DNA of 64,000 bases, taken from contig NC_019869.2 of the NCBI RefSeq assembly GCF_002234675.1, positions 26,647,309 through 26,711,308 on the forward strand. Direction: 5' to 3'. Made by a program: the position numbers and the translations under genes. Shown here one piece after another: positions 10,906 to 22,481 of the stretch. How positions within the stretch are numbered: position 1 is the first letter of the stretch; every line of letters begins with the position of its first letter. The DNA comes from Oryzias latipes (lineage: Eukaryota > Chordata > Actinopteri > Beloniformes > Adrianichthyidae). The notes beneath the pieces were generated by a model. That model was not told where the DNA came from. It saw nothing but the letters and a program-made list of their open reading frames with translations, and did no database searches.

Positions 10906-12180
10906 AGAAGCAGTGATACAGAAGATTTATGCTATGTGACCGGAACAACTTTTTTAGGCGGGGTATATCACTGTAGTATGTCACTTTTAAAAGCACACCC
11001 AGCAGCCAATCAGAATCGAGTATTCACCCGGACTGTGGTATAGTAAAAAAGAAACGGCGGCTGTAACTTCTGCTCAGGATCTGGATGGAAATGCAGATTT
11101 CATCTTCCAGCAGGACCTGGGCTCCGTCCAGACTACTGAAGGATTGAAGATAGACATTAAAAAATACTTTGTTTTGGTTTATTTGATCATAATCTCTGTC
11201 TTAATCTTTTTGCAAAAACTGAGAAGTAAATAGTCATTTCTTCACAATATTCCAAATTTCTGAAATCCTGTTTTTGTGAGTTTTATGATTTGGAACCCAA
11301 ATTCATGAAAAAATAAACAAATAAATACTTGAAATAAATTAAACTGTGGGGACTGAATCTATATTCTATGAAAGTTTTATCTTAATTAGGAAACTTTTCC
11401 ATGATTTAAAATTTCTGGAACGGGTCTGTATATCGTACGATTCCAACAAAACACAGGTGATGCAAACAGCAGGAATGTACTGTGTGTGTGTGTGCGTGCG
11501 TGTGTGTGTGTGTGTGTGTGGGTGTGTGTGTGAAAGCTCAATTCCTCACATCTTTGTGAGTCCAGTGTGGTCGGGATTTCTTTAACTTTTTATTTACAAT
11601 TTATCATATCAAAGATCCTATTTCAGCTGAAATGTTTAGCAAAGTCAGGTCAATAGTGTATGCAGTTTAATGTAACCATAGAGTAGATCCATAGAATACC
11701 TGTATTTCCTCAATACTTATATGCAGTCTAACATCAAGCCTTTGCTTGCTTAAAATATTGACCATTGTGTTGTGTTTTGTGTATGAAGCCACAGTGTTTT
11801 TTCTTTGTCCGTAATTGTCAGACATCTTACCTTTCATGGCTTGTGTTCATTTCCAGAAACCTACGAGGTAGAAGCCATGAAAGCCACAAAAAAATGTAAA
11901 ACATTAATATAGAAAAGTCATGAGGTACAGAGAAAAATAAAAAACAGCTCATGTTTCTGAGTTCAGGATCAAAAAGGGAAATATTTCCAGAAACTAATGT
12001 ATTTACGTGCAACTGGTGGAGACTACTGCTGGTTTCAGAGAAGATGGTGACACTGCAGCTTTAGGCCAGTGGGTGGCAGCAACACCCCATGTGTTTTTGA
12101 GTTAAACCTCTAAATGTGGACAGAAACCAGGAAAGCAGCTTCAACACACAAAGTGGGACGAAGAAGAGGCTGAAGCTCAT
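10906..12180. other. Non-coding stretch with GT microsatellite
   Basis: 10917-11040 looks like a fragment of a common fish DNA-transposon repeat (CCAATCAGAATCGAGTATTC). A GT-rich microsatellite spans about 11480-11533. The rest is AT-rich with no supported gene. Confidence 0.45.
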
Positions 12181-12185
12181 CCACA

Positions 12186-15100
12186 TAAGTTCACTCACTC
12201 CTGCAACAACTCACTCACTCCTGTTACAGATCAGTCACTCCTGTTACACTTCAGTCACTCCTGTTGCAATTCAATCACCCTTGTTGCACTTCAGTCACTC
12301 CTGCAACACCTGAGTCACTCCTGCAACAACTCACTCACTCCTGTTGCACTTCAGTCACTCCTAATGCAGTTCAGTCACTCCTGTTACAGTTCAATCGCCC
12401 TTGTTGCAGTTCAGTCACTCCTGTTGCACTTCAGTCACTCCTGCAACAACCCAGTCCCTCCTGTTGCAGTTCAGTCACTCCTGTTACAGTTCAATCGCAC
12501 TTGTTGCAGTTCAGTCAGTCCTGTTGAAGTTCAGTCACTCCTGCAACAACTTACTCACTCCTGTTGCAGTTCCGTCACTCCTGCAACAACTCAGTCACTC
12601 CTGTTACACTTCAGTCACTCCTGTTGCAATTCAATCACCCTTGTTGCACTTCAGTCACTCCTGCAACACCCGAGTCACTCCTGCAACAACTTACTCACTC
12701 CTGTTGCAGTTCCGTCACTCCTGCAACAACTCAGTCACTCTTGAAACACCTCAGTCACTCCTGTTGCAATTCACTCACTCCTGTTGCAGTTCAGTCACTC
12801 CTGTTACAGTTCAGTCACTCCTGCAACACCTCAGTCACTCCTGTTACAGTTCAGTCACTCATGTTACAGTTCAATCGCCCTTGTTGCACTTCAGTCAGTC
12901 CTGTTGCAATTCTGTCACTCCTTTTACAACCCAGTCATTCTTGTTACAGTTCAGTCACTCCTGTTACAGTTCAATCGCACTTGTTGCAGTTCAGTCAGTC
13001 CTGTTGAAGTTCAGTCACTCCTGTTGCAGTTCCGTCACTCCTGCAACAACCCAGTCACTCCTGTTGCAGTTCAGTCACTCCTGCAACAACCCAGTCCATC
13101 CTGTTACAGTTCAGTCACTGTTGTTGCACTTCAGTCAGTCCTGTTGCAATTCAGTCACTCCTGCAACAACCTACTCACTCCTGTTGCAGTTCAGTAACTC
13201 CTGTTACAGTTCAGTCACTCTTGCAACAACCCAGTCACTCCCATTGGACTTCAGTCACTCCTGTTACAGTTCAGTCACTCCTGTTGCAGTGAAGTTACTC
13301 TTTTTACAGCTCAGTTACTCCTGCTTCAATTCAGTCACTCCTGTTACAGTTCAATCGCCCTTGTTGCACTTCAGTCAGTCTTGTTGCAATTCAGTCACTC
13401 CTGTTACAACCCAGTCATTCTTGTTACAGTTCAGTCACTCCTGTTACAGTTCAGTCACTCCTGTTACAGTTCCGTCACTCCTGCAACACCTCAGTCACTC
13501 CTGTTGCAATTCAATCACTCCTGTTGCAGTTCAGTCACTCCTGTTACAGTTCAGTCACTCCTGTTACAGTTCAGTCACTCCTGTTACAACCCAGTCATTC
13601 CTGTTACAGTTCAGTCACTCCTGTTGCAATTCAGTCACTCCTGTTACAACCCAGTCACTCCTGTTAGAGTTCATTCACTCCTGTCACAGTTCAATCGCAC
13701 TCGTTGCAGTTCAGTTACTCCTGTTGCAATTCAGTCACTCCTGGAACAACCCATTCACTCCCATTGCAGTTCAGTCACTCCTGTTGCAATTCACTCAGTC
13801 CTGTTACAGTTCAGTCACTCCTGTTACAGTTCAATCGTCCTTGATGCACTTCAATCAGTCCTGTTGCAATTCAGTCACTCCTGTTACAACCCAGTCATTA
13901 CTGTTACAGTTCAGTCACTCCTGTTACAGTTCAGTCACTCTTGTTTCAATTCAGTCACTCCTGTCACAGTTCAATCGCCCTTGTTGCACTTCAGTCAGTC
14001 CTGTTGCAGCTCAGTCACTCCTGTTACAGTTCAGTCACTCCTGTTACAATTCAGTCACTCCTGAAACAACCCAGTCACTCCCATTGGAGTTCAGTCACTC
14101 CTGTTGCAGTTCAGTCACTCCTGGAACAACCCAGCCGTTCCTGTTACAGTTCAGTCACTTCTGTTACAGTTCAGTCAGTCCTGTTACAGTTCAGTCACTC
14201 CTGTTACAGTTCAATCGTCCTTGTTGCACTTCAGTCAGTCCTGTTGCAATTCTGTCACTCCTTTTACAACCCAGTCATTCTTGTTACAGTTCAGTCACTC
14301 CTGTTACAGTTCAATCGCACTTGTTGCAGTTCAGTCAGTCCTGTTGAAGTTCAGTCACTCCTGTTGCAGTTCAGTCACTCATGCAACAACCCAGTCACTC
14401 CTGTTGCAGTTCAGTCACTCCTGCAACAACCCAGTCCATCCTGTTACAGTTCAGTCACTGTTGTTGCACTTCAGTCAGTCCTGTTGCAATTCAGTCACTC
14501 CTGCAACAACCTACTCACTCCTGTTGCAGTTCAGTCACTCCTGTTACAGTTCAGTCACTCTTGCAACAACCCAGTCACTCCCATTGGAGTTCAGTCACTC
14601 CTGTTACAGTTCAGTCAGTCCTGTTACAGTTCAGTCACTCCTGTTACAGTTCAATCGCCCTTGTTGCACTTCAGTCAGTCCTGTTGCAATTCAGTCACTC
14701 CTGTTACAACCCAGTCATTCTTGTTACAGTTCAGTCACTCCTGTTACAGTTCCGTCACTCCTGCAACACCTCAGTCACTCCTGTTGCAATTCAATCACTC
14801 CTGTTGCAGTTCAGTCACTTCTGTTACAGTTCAGTCACTCCTGTTACAGTTCAGTCACTCCTGTTACAACCCAGTCATTCCTGTTACAGTTCAGTCACTC
14901 CTGTTGCAATTCAGTCACTCCTGTTACAACCCAGTCACTCCTGTTAGAGTTCATTCACTCCTGTCACAGTTCAATCGCACTCGTTGCAGTTCAGTCACTC
15001 CTGTTGCAATTCAGTCACTCCTGGAACAACCCATTCACTCCCATTGCAGTTCAGTCACTCCTGTTACAGTTCAGTCACTCTTGTTTCAATTCAGTCACTC

Positions 15101-15990
15101 CTGTCACAGTTCAATCGCCCTTGTTGCACTTCAGTCAGTCCTGTTGCAGTTCAGTCACTCCTGTTACAGTTCAGTCACTCCTGTTACAATTCAGTCACTC
15201 CTGAAACAACCCAGTCACTCCCATTGGAGTTCAGTCACTCCTGTTGCAGTTCAGTCACTCCTGGAACAACCCAGCCGTTCCTGTTACAGTTCAGTCACTT
15301 CTGTTACAGTTCAGTCAGTCCTGTTACAGTTCAGTCACTCCTGTTACAGTTCAATCGTCCTTGTTGCACTTCAGTCAGTCCTGTTGCAATTCAGTCACTC
15401 CTGTTACAACGCAGTCATTACCGTTACAGTTCAGTCACTCCTGTCACAGTTCAATCGCACTCGTTGTAGTTCAGTCACTCCTGTTGCAATTTGGTCACTC
15501 CTGGAACAACCCATTCACTCCCATTGCAGTTCAGTCACTCCTGTTGCAATTCACTCAGTCCTGTTACAGTTCAGTCACTCCTGTTACAGTTCAATCGTCC
15601 TTGATGCACTTCAATCAGTCCTGTTGCAATTCAGTCACTCCTGTTACAACCCAGTCATTACCGTTACAGTTCAGTCACTCTTGTTTCAATTCAGTCACTC
15701 CTGTCACAGTTCAATCGCCCTTGTTGCACTTCAGTCAGTCCTGTTGCAATTCAGTCACTCCTGCAACACCTCAGACACTCCTGTTTCAGTTCAGTCATCC
15801 TGCAACACAGTCATTCCTTTTACAGTTCAGTCACTCCTGTTACAGTTCAATCGCCTTTGTTGCACTTCAGTCATTTCTGTCGTAATTCAGTCACCCCTGC
15901 TGCAGTTTAGTCACTTTTGCTGCAATTCAGTCTCTCCTGTTGCAATTCAGTCACTTATGCTGGAATTTAGTCAGTCCATGCCGTAGTTCA
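12186..15990. repeat. 20-bp minisatellite array, about 190 units
   Basis: The unit is close to TCAGTCACTCCTGTTACAGT. Variants replace TTACAGT by TTGCAGT, TTGCAAT, CAACAACC or similar. From 12191 to about 15790 the register is exactly 20 bp with no net indel (180 units). It slips at about 15798 and then decays to 15990. Blocks of more than 100 bp recur at offsets that are multiples of 20 (for example 14101-14220 and 15241-15360, offset 1140). Because the unit lacks stops in all three + frames, it produces artefactual frames up to 681 codons with a 20-residue period. It lies between the hdac1 promoter side and the marcksl1 3' end. Confidence 0.97.
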
Positions 15991-16204
15991 GGGACTCTTT
16001 CTGGTGCTTATTCAGTCGTGCTTGGGTTCATACACTTCACCTGTCAGTCACTCCTGTTGAAGTCCATAATCACGGTGCAACGGCAGCTCCTGGTGCGTCA
16101 GCTTGACCCTCAGGTCTTTATTGGTAGAAACTATCAGTATGTGGAATGAATGATGATGGACACATGCTGTGCATGAGGAAAGAAGCATTGACAAACAAAC
16201 CAGG

Positions 16205-16974
16205 TAACCAACATTTATTTACCATTATGAACTTTACAATAAAACCAGTAACATCTGTCAACATTAGCAAAATAAAGAACAGAAATCAATCCAACGTATT
16301 TACAGAGACAAAGCAGATTCAGGCTCACACAAGACACACAAACAACCCTGCTTCATATCAAACCGCAACAGTGAACATAGCAAGCTTAAGTGTTCTTCTT
16401 TTAAAGTAAGGTAAAAATCAAAACCCTTTATTTTTTGTATTTCAACAAACGAGACAGTTTGTCTGAATCTTTTAAGATGGTTCTCTATAATACACCACAA
16501 AATACTTTATATTTGGGTTAAAATATAGGAATGTAAAAAGTTGGCAAGTCTCTTTACTTTTGGATTTTTTTTTCTTTTAGCAGTCATTTCAGGAGGAGGA
16601 GGTGTCCTAATCCCACCATTCCTTTGGAGGGGCATCTAGATCAGCTGCTTTAGGGAGAAGATGTTTGAACTCCACCCTGCTTCACCTCATGGGGTGTTAG
16701 AATCCGCACGCTGACCGTCCCACCGCCTGCAACCCGTCCAGATGCCGAGCCGGAACCAGGGAAGTGATGGAGTGAGTCGAGTCTGTCGTCCGGAATCATG
16801 ACGAAAAGTGGCACAGAGTCTTTCACATACATGTGTATATATTTACATATACATATATCCATATACATATGTATACATATACACATATATATATAAATAT
16901 ATATATACTCTTAGAATCTCTCTCTCTCTTTCTTGAAAAACAGTTCAGCCAGTTCGCTGTGAGCAGGAGTACAA
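16205..16974 (-). other. marcksl1: marcksl1 3' UTR
   Basis: This is the minus-strand region after the marcksl1 stop. A canonical AATAAA (complement TTTATT, about 16211-16216) would end a UTR of about 770 nt. It contains a TATA/CATA-rich microsatellite (about 16825-16912) close to the stop codon. The UTR extent is inferred. Confidence 0.5.
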
Positions 16975-18044
16975 TCACTCTTTCTTTTCAGAGGAGGCGG
17001 GGGTCGAGCTGCTCTCTTCTGCTGGTTTCGTGGCCTCGGGGGCCGGAGCAGCTGCCTCCTTAGCCTCCTCCTTGGGGGTCTCCTCTTTCGCTGGCCCCTC
17101 TTCTGCCTTTGGAGCCTCAGCTGCAGCCGCAGCATCCTCCTCTTTCACTTCCTCCTTCTTCTCCTCAGCAGGGGCCGCAGCTCCGTTCTCAGCAGGTTTT
17201 TCCTCGGAGGGGGCAGCGGCGGCAGCACCTTCCTCTTTCACCACCTCACTTTTCTTGCTCTTCTTCAAATTGAGCTTAATGTTGAAGGACTTCTTCAGGG
17301 AGAACTTCTTCTTTTTCTTCTTGGGGGTTTCCTTTGCCGCAGCCTCGCCTTCGGGTTTGGTGGCTTCCCCGTCTGCGGCGGGGGCCGGCTCAATGGCGTC
17401 CCCGCCTGCTCCGGCCTCGGGCTCCTTGGCAGCTTCAGCTGAGCCGTTGGTGGCGGCGGCATCTCCGTCAGCCTTTGAGGAGACATCGCCGTTGGTTTTC
17501 ACATGCCCGTTCTCCTGCAGAAGACAACAGAAATAATTCAGGTTTTACAGAAAAATCATGTGGATTGACGTTCAGGGGCTGGGATGTGGAGCTCTAAAAT
17601 TTCAAATTTTTTTTTTTGTTCATCCGTCGAGCCCGACAGAGGCGACGCCTTGCAGTACTCGGATGTCACAGTAGGCGGCAGCAGAGCTGCAGGGTCTGGG
17701 TACCAGACAGACATCCAGCCAACAAAGAGGCTGGGGTTCCTGATGGGAGAAAACACTAAACCTGATCCTCCTCCTTCACGTTTGAAGACAAAAACATCGC
17801 ACAGAAATAAAACCAAATGATTTGTAAAAATCTGTGTTTTACTCATCTAACATGACATTTGGGAAAGTCCCGTTTTTAAATGAGAGAACGGAGGAGTAGC
17901 CCCCCCCCCCCCCCCACCGCTTCTAGGCATTATCCTGATCGTAGTGATGGAGGGGGGGTCATACTGTCATATGAGCAACTTTAATCCCTAAAAACAGAAC
18001 AGAACATAAAGGCTAAAATATAATGAGGTTTTTTTCATTCATGG

Positions 18045-18077
<33 letters not shown>

Positions 18078-18258
18078 ACCTGCTGATGATAAACTCATCC
18101 GATTTTCCCTGAAAGCATCCCGCCTCCCCAGCCTGTTGATGCCCCCCAGCCCTGAGGAGGGGCAGTACCTGTCCGTTGGTCTTGACCGCCGCGGCGTCCG
18201 CTGCTGCGGCGGCGCCGGCCTCGGCGGACACCTCCCCCTTGGATGACTGGGATCCCAT
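16975..18258 (-). CDS. marcksl1: MARCKS-like protein 1
   Basis: MARCKSL1 is a small, acidic, unfolded membrane-associated PKC substrate that sequesters PIP2 and binds actin and calmodulin. Two minus-strand coding exons (18258-18169, 17514-16975) give 209 aa. Gly2 in MGSQSSKGE is the N-myristoylation site. The single intron falls in the MH2 homology region (KTNGQ joined to ENGHVKTNG), the family-typical place. The basic effector domain is at residues 95-118: [15 protein letters not shown], then [11 protein letters not shown]. This differs from mammalian effector domains: only two Phe remain, and the two distal phospho-serines of the LSGFSF region are replaced (Ser at 102, 106 and 116). The rest is Ala/Glu/Pro-rich low complexity, as expected. 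The intron holds a C-run (17900-17917) and a CA repeat (18047-18077). MARCKS itself is longer, so marcksl1 fits best; the a or b paralogue is not resolved. Confidence 0.93.
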
Positions 18259-18289
18259 TGTCTCGGTGGACGTCGGCTTCTTCTAAAGC

Positions 18290-18560
18290 AAAGGAAAAAG
18301 AAAAAGGAAAACCACGCGCCTCGTCCTAATCCAGCGCCAAGAGCAGCTAGTTCCCGCGGTTAGAGACCGAGAAGCGGCGGCTTTTGTCCCGCAGAGCAGC
18401 TCCTTCCCTCCGCTAGTCCAGACTTGGAACTCGCACCCCGGGAGAGACAGACCCTCTAAAGAAAAGCCTCCGTGAACGCAGCCCTTCAACACACCGCGGG
18501 CACCGCCCAGGGGCGGGGCTTAGCCAGACTCAGCCAATCACGCTCCGGTCTAGTGGCAGA
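18290..18560 (-). promoter_or_regulatory. marcksl1: marcksl1 5' UTR and GC-rich promoter
   Basis: Upstream of the marcksl1 ATG the DNA is GC-rich with CpGs. A GC box (GGGGCGGGGC, about 18510-18519) and a CCAAT box (CCAATCA, about 18534-18540) lie about 255-285 bp from the start codon. Start site not determinable. Confidence 0.5.
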
Positions 18561-19458
18561 CTGGGCAATCACCGCTCACTCAAAAAAGGACCCAGCGAAG
18601 ATCTCATTTTGATAAACGAAGATGCTTTTTATTCATAAGTAGAATAAATACGGGCTGATGTGAAAACTCCAGGATTCTGAAAAGTACAAACATTAAAACC
18701 AAACAGCTGAATGATGAAATAATTCTGAAGTTAGTCACTGTTGTATTCATTTATTGACATAAAAGTATAAGACTTGGTGGAATGATTTTTTGTTTCTGAC
18801 TGACAAAGGTTTCCTTCAGCCAGCGTGGTAAAAATACAAACACTTTTTTTCCTTCTTTCTCTTTTTTCAGTGTTACTTTCTAGTTAAAGCCTCACTTTTG
18901 AACAGAAAGTTGCAACAAAAAAAATGATGTGTGCGTTTGGTGGTGCGTGTGTAATTGCACCAGTGTGCGTATTTGCATGTCTTTCTTTTGGTTTCAGATT
19001 CAAAGTTGCTCCCTGTCTCAACTGGAAGTCTGATTCAGGCTTTAGTCAGTGAAACAGAAGTTTCCAGAAGTGGTGACTCAGGGTCACGTTACACAAATAA
19101 AAGTTATCAAAGTTCAGCTACATTTGTCAATGCATCGTCAGCATAGAATTATTTTCATTTTTGTTGGGGGTTTGCACTATTCAGACCTTTTTATTCAGAG
19201 AAAGTGCTTAAAAACCCTCTAGATATTTGTTTCTATTAAAGTTACAATAACGTTGTTTTTGTGCTGTTTCTAACAAGAAGTTTTAAGGAATAATTCAGTT
19301 AACTTAACCTTTGTCAGCTATCATGAACTTTTCCGAGTTATTTAGTAAAGTTGTCATCTTTTAAAAACCCAATAAAGATCCAATAAAAGTGATATTTTTG
19401 GTGGTTTAATATTTTCTTGTAGCGTTTTTTTTGATGATGTAGAACAAATAAAAACAAT
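18561..19458. other. Intergenic AT-rich DNA, nothing recognised
   Basis: T-rich single-copy-looking sequence without a supported gene or a repeat I recognise. Confidence 0.4.
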
Positions 19459-19588
19459 TCAGCTGAAAACTATGTTTCTGAGTATTTCTTTATTCTGATT
19501 GTGGGGCAGATGAGAATGATGCTGTTTAAAAAAGCTCTCTGTTGTGATGTAGAAACTGAAATACTAGGGCCAAAGTCTTCCTGCTCTG

Positions 19589-19878
19589 CTCCATTGTGAT
19601 CATCCACTGTCAAACTAACAGATCCATGAACGTCTTAGTTTTCTTCGTCTGAGCTGGAATCTGGATCTGAACTACGGCTGGATAGATCTGACATTGATCG
19701 CCACTTTGTTACACCGCTAATGTTAGGTTGGGGTTGTGAGGGTATGCTAGAGGGAGAGAGTGTAAACAAAGGGTTGATGGGAAATCAACAACCCCGCCCA
19801 CAATTCAGAGGCAATTTTCTGATGAACTCCTGCTGCTCTGCAGAAACTATGTCCTAGAAAATGACACAGGTTTTTTTT
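19589..19878 (+). mobile_element. Dispersed element family A, copy 1 (partial)
   Basis: This shares long stretches with 26729-26925, 28140-28235 and 49305-49470. Landmarks are ATCATCCACTGTC, CATGAACGTCTT, GGATAGATCTGACATTGATC, CACCGCTAATGTTAGGTTGG and CCCGCCCACAA. A fuller copy with terminal inverted repeats is at 48298-49562. Non-coding; ends of this copy are ragged. Confidence 0.75.
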
Positions 19879-20014
19879 TTTTATTTAGGCTTTTATTTAT
19901 TCCAGATCACCGTATTAGCCTTAATTGTTATTATTCTCTTATGCTTTCCACTTTTTCCAGCTGATTAAGCACTTTGCAAATTAACTTGGAAGTATTCCCA
20001 TGAGCCTTGTAAAC

Positions 20015-20370
20015 ATCCCAGCCAGCAAGGCCAAGTGGGCTCCATGTGGTTTAACAGTGGGCAGAAAATGTGGGTCCTGAGTTGGTTTGTCTGCATTTGC
20101 CGTGGTGGCCCCACCTGTGTTTGCCCACATTAGCTTAAGTGGCCACTCCGTGGGCTGGCGCGCTATGCTAGCCAGCTGCCTGGTGGACAGCACAGCGAGC
20201 GGCGCCGCCCAGGGTCTGGCAGAGCTCGCTACACTGTGCACCGGGCGTAAGCCAATGTGGGCAAACACAGGTGGGGCCATCACGGAAAATGCAGACAAAC
20301 CCATTCGGGGTCCACATTTTCTGCCCACTTTTAACCCATATGGGGCCCACTTGGCCTTGCTGGCTGGGAT
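20015..20370. mobile_element. Foldback element with about 118-bp inverted arms
   Basis: Arms at 20015-20133 and about 20252-20370 are inverted copies, roughly 85% identical by eye, around a central spacer of about 120 bp. The ends are ATCCCAGCCAGCAAGG and its complement, and both arms contain GTGGGCAGAAAATGTGG. The transcript of either strand could form a long hairpin. Open frames on both strands here are by-products of the palindrome. Confidence 0.8.
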
Positions 20371-22387
20371 CCAGTGAAGTTTTTTGTAAAATTCCAGCAA
20401 TTCCAGTTCTCACACATGAATTCAGGAACCGCCTTTCTGGTTTCATCTGTGTTCATCACCAAGAAAACCACAAATCTTCATCTGAACCCAAACAGACACA
20501 ACTCTAGAGTATTTAAGGTAACTGGTTTACATGCCAATTATCAGAGAATGTTACAATGAACAGCCCTGACATCACGCTCACAGTTCCTCTGGAAAAACTG
20601 CAACCTGCATAACGGATGCAATGATCCAGCACATGAACTGCTACTGAAGGTTCAGGTGAAAAGTTCAGTCTGCAGACGCAGCACACTCATCCCCGTCTGA
20701 AACCATCTAAACGTCAGTCAAAAGGTCTGTCATAACAACAACAGAGAATGAAGCTCTGCGCCGTTGTCCGGTCTGTGAGACGCCCATAACGGGGAGGCCA
20801 GCCCTGTGCTGGGCTGACACTGTGTGGAGCCATCTCTATGAGTGGATTTGTTGTTTATCTTTGGCTGTCAACAACATGCCAGGAGCGAAATATGTCAATG
20901 TGATGATCATGCACATTCCATCTGATCTTCTTCCTCCACGCTTCACCTTTAACACAGCCACTCATGCTACAAATTTAAGTTACGCCCAGAAAAGACTTCA
21001 GTGTTCAGAAATCCAAACTGATTTAACTGCAGCCAATCAGTGTAATTGATTTAGCAAGACTTAGGGAACGGTGAAATGTGTGTCAGCAGCCAACAGTGGC
21101 CCTCATTAACTTCAGTCTTCAAATAAAGCTAAAAAACTATCTAAAAAAGGTAGTGATGCTCTACAGCCTGATGAACAAACCTATTACTGCCCAACGCTCA
21201 GTTAATCACCTTCATTTAATTCTGCATGTATGCAGGAAAAGGACATGTCTGATTTAACACATGGGCTGTAACTAAATCAGCTGCAAAGGTCCTGCAAAGG
21301 CAAGTTTAGTCCTCATCAGGGTCTTTTTTTCCAAAACTTTCAATATTTTTATTTTATTATTTAAAAAAGAGAATCTTTGAAGGAATAAAAAAACAGAAAA
21401 TTGTGATCACTCTCTCAGGTTGAATGTTTTCATGATTTTTATAAATATATTCATGACAGAAAAGTTTGAATCAAGGCTCAGAGAAGTTTTTTTGAGTTAA
21501 TTGCCTGTTTGAGGCTGAGAATCTGTGTTTAGCTGTCAGCTAAGCCTTTTTTTTGGAAATGTATTTTGTTTGTGTCTGACTGTCTGATGTGTTTGGGTCT
21601 TTCTTGTGTTTTTCATCTACAGCTCATGGCAGGACATTTTTTCTTGATTAAATGCTTAATCGTAGATTTCATGGTTTCATCACCAGAGGCAAATCATTCA
21701 GACCCCAGAATCTATTGCACATCATTGACTCTCCAGGACCTGACTTAAGGGTTAATCCATGTTACTGTTCAGTGCCTGAGATGTGCTGCCCTTACGTTTA
21801 GCCTCTAGAGTTTTTCTTCAGCCTCTCTTTTGTTGTTTCATGGAGAAAACAACACTTCCTCATTCAAGAATTAGGCTGCATCCATCCAGCTGGCCATGTT
21901 AACGTCATGATAATGTGTCCTCTGTGTGCTCAGGGATGCCAGGCACGCAGGCTCTCCCGTCTCCTCAAGCCATCTTCTCCTGTGAATGGGCTTCTTCACG
22001 AGGCCTGAGGTAGCTGGGTGCTGAGGGGGGTGCATGGCAGCAGGAGAAGTGTCATCAGGGTTAAGTGTGGTATCAAGCGTCCCTTTCTTCTCTCCTCAGC
22101 CCCAGCACCGTGACTGAGGCCGGAGGATCTCCTCCACATGCACACGTTTCCGTGCACGATGAGCTGCACACGTTGACCTCACAGGAAGAGGGGTCACAGC
22201 AGCACACGAGAGGCTCAAAGAAAGAAAGGCTCTGCCACCTCCTCCACCCATGGTCACGGTGTGACGGCGTCAGCTGAAGCAAAGGGGGGGGTAGTCTGTG
22301 TCTGTGTCTGTGTCTCAGAGACAGTTTGGGGTGGGGGGAATCAGACCCATGAATGATAGAGAAAGGTGTGGCAGGAGAGAAAGAATC
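20371..22387. other. Intergenic DNA, no gene seen
   Basis: No splice-linked coding pattern or recognised domain. Short unconnected frames only. A T-run and AT-rich tracts lie near 21330-21460. Confidence 0.4.
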
Positions 22388-22481
22388 AACTCTGGGTTCT
22401 ACACCTCTGTGTCATGCATGGAACTGGAACTCTGGGTTCTGCACCTCTGTGTTATGCATGGAACTGGAACTCTGGGTTCTG
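22388..22481. repeat. 40-bp tandem repeat, 2.4 copies
   Basis: A unit beginning AACTCTGGGTTCT and ending ATGCATGGAACTGG occurs at 22388-22427 and 22428-22467, then partially to 22481. Preceded by a short TGTGTC repeat (about 22297-22316). Confidence 0.85.

Noticed and set aside
12401-14347. 648-codon open frame with LLQFSHSC-like repeats
   Set aside because: It is the 20-bp minisatellite read in a stop-free frame. All three forward frames are open, and the period is 20 residues as a 20-bp unit predicts.
13941-15986. 681-codon open frame
   Set aside because: Same minisatellite artefact. No promoter, splice or domain evidence.
12186-15990. CRISPR-like array
   Set aside because: Units are contiguous with no unique spacers, in a vertebrate genome.
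17030-17536. 168-codon + frame, Ala/Ser/Phe-rich
   Set aside because: Antisense shadow of marcksl1 exon 2; low complexity on both strands.
19981-20400. Similar open frames on both strands (139 and 96 codons)
   Set aside because: Products of the foldback palindrome.
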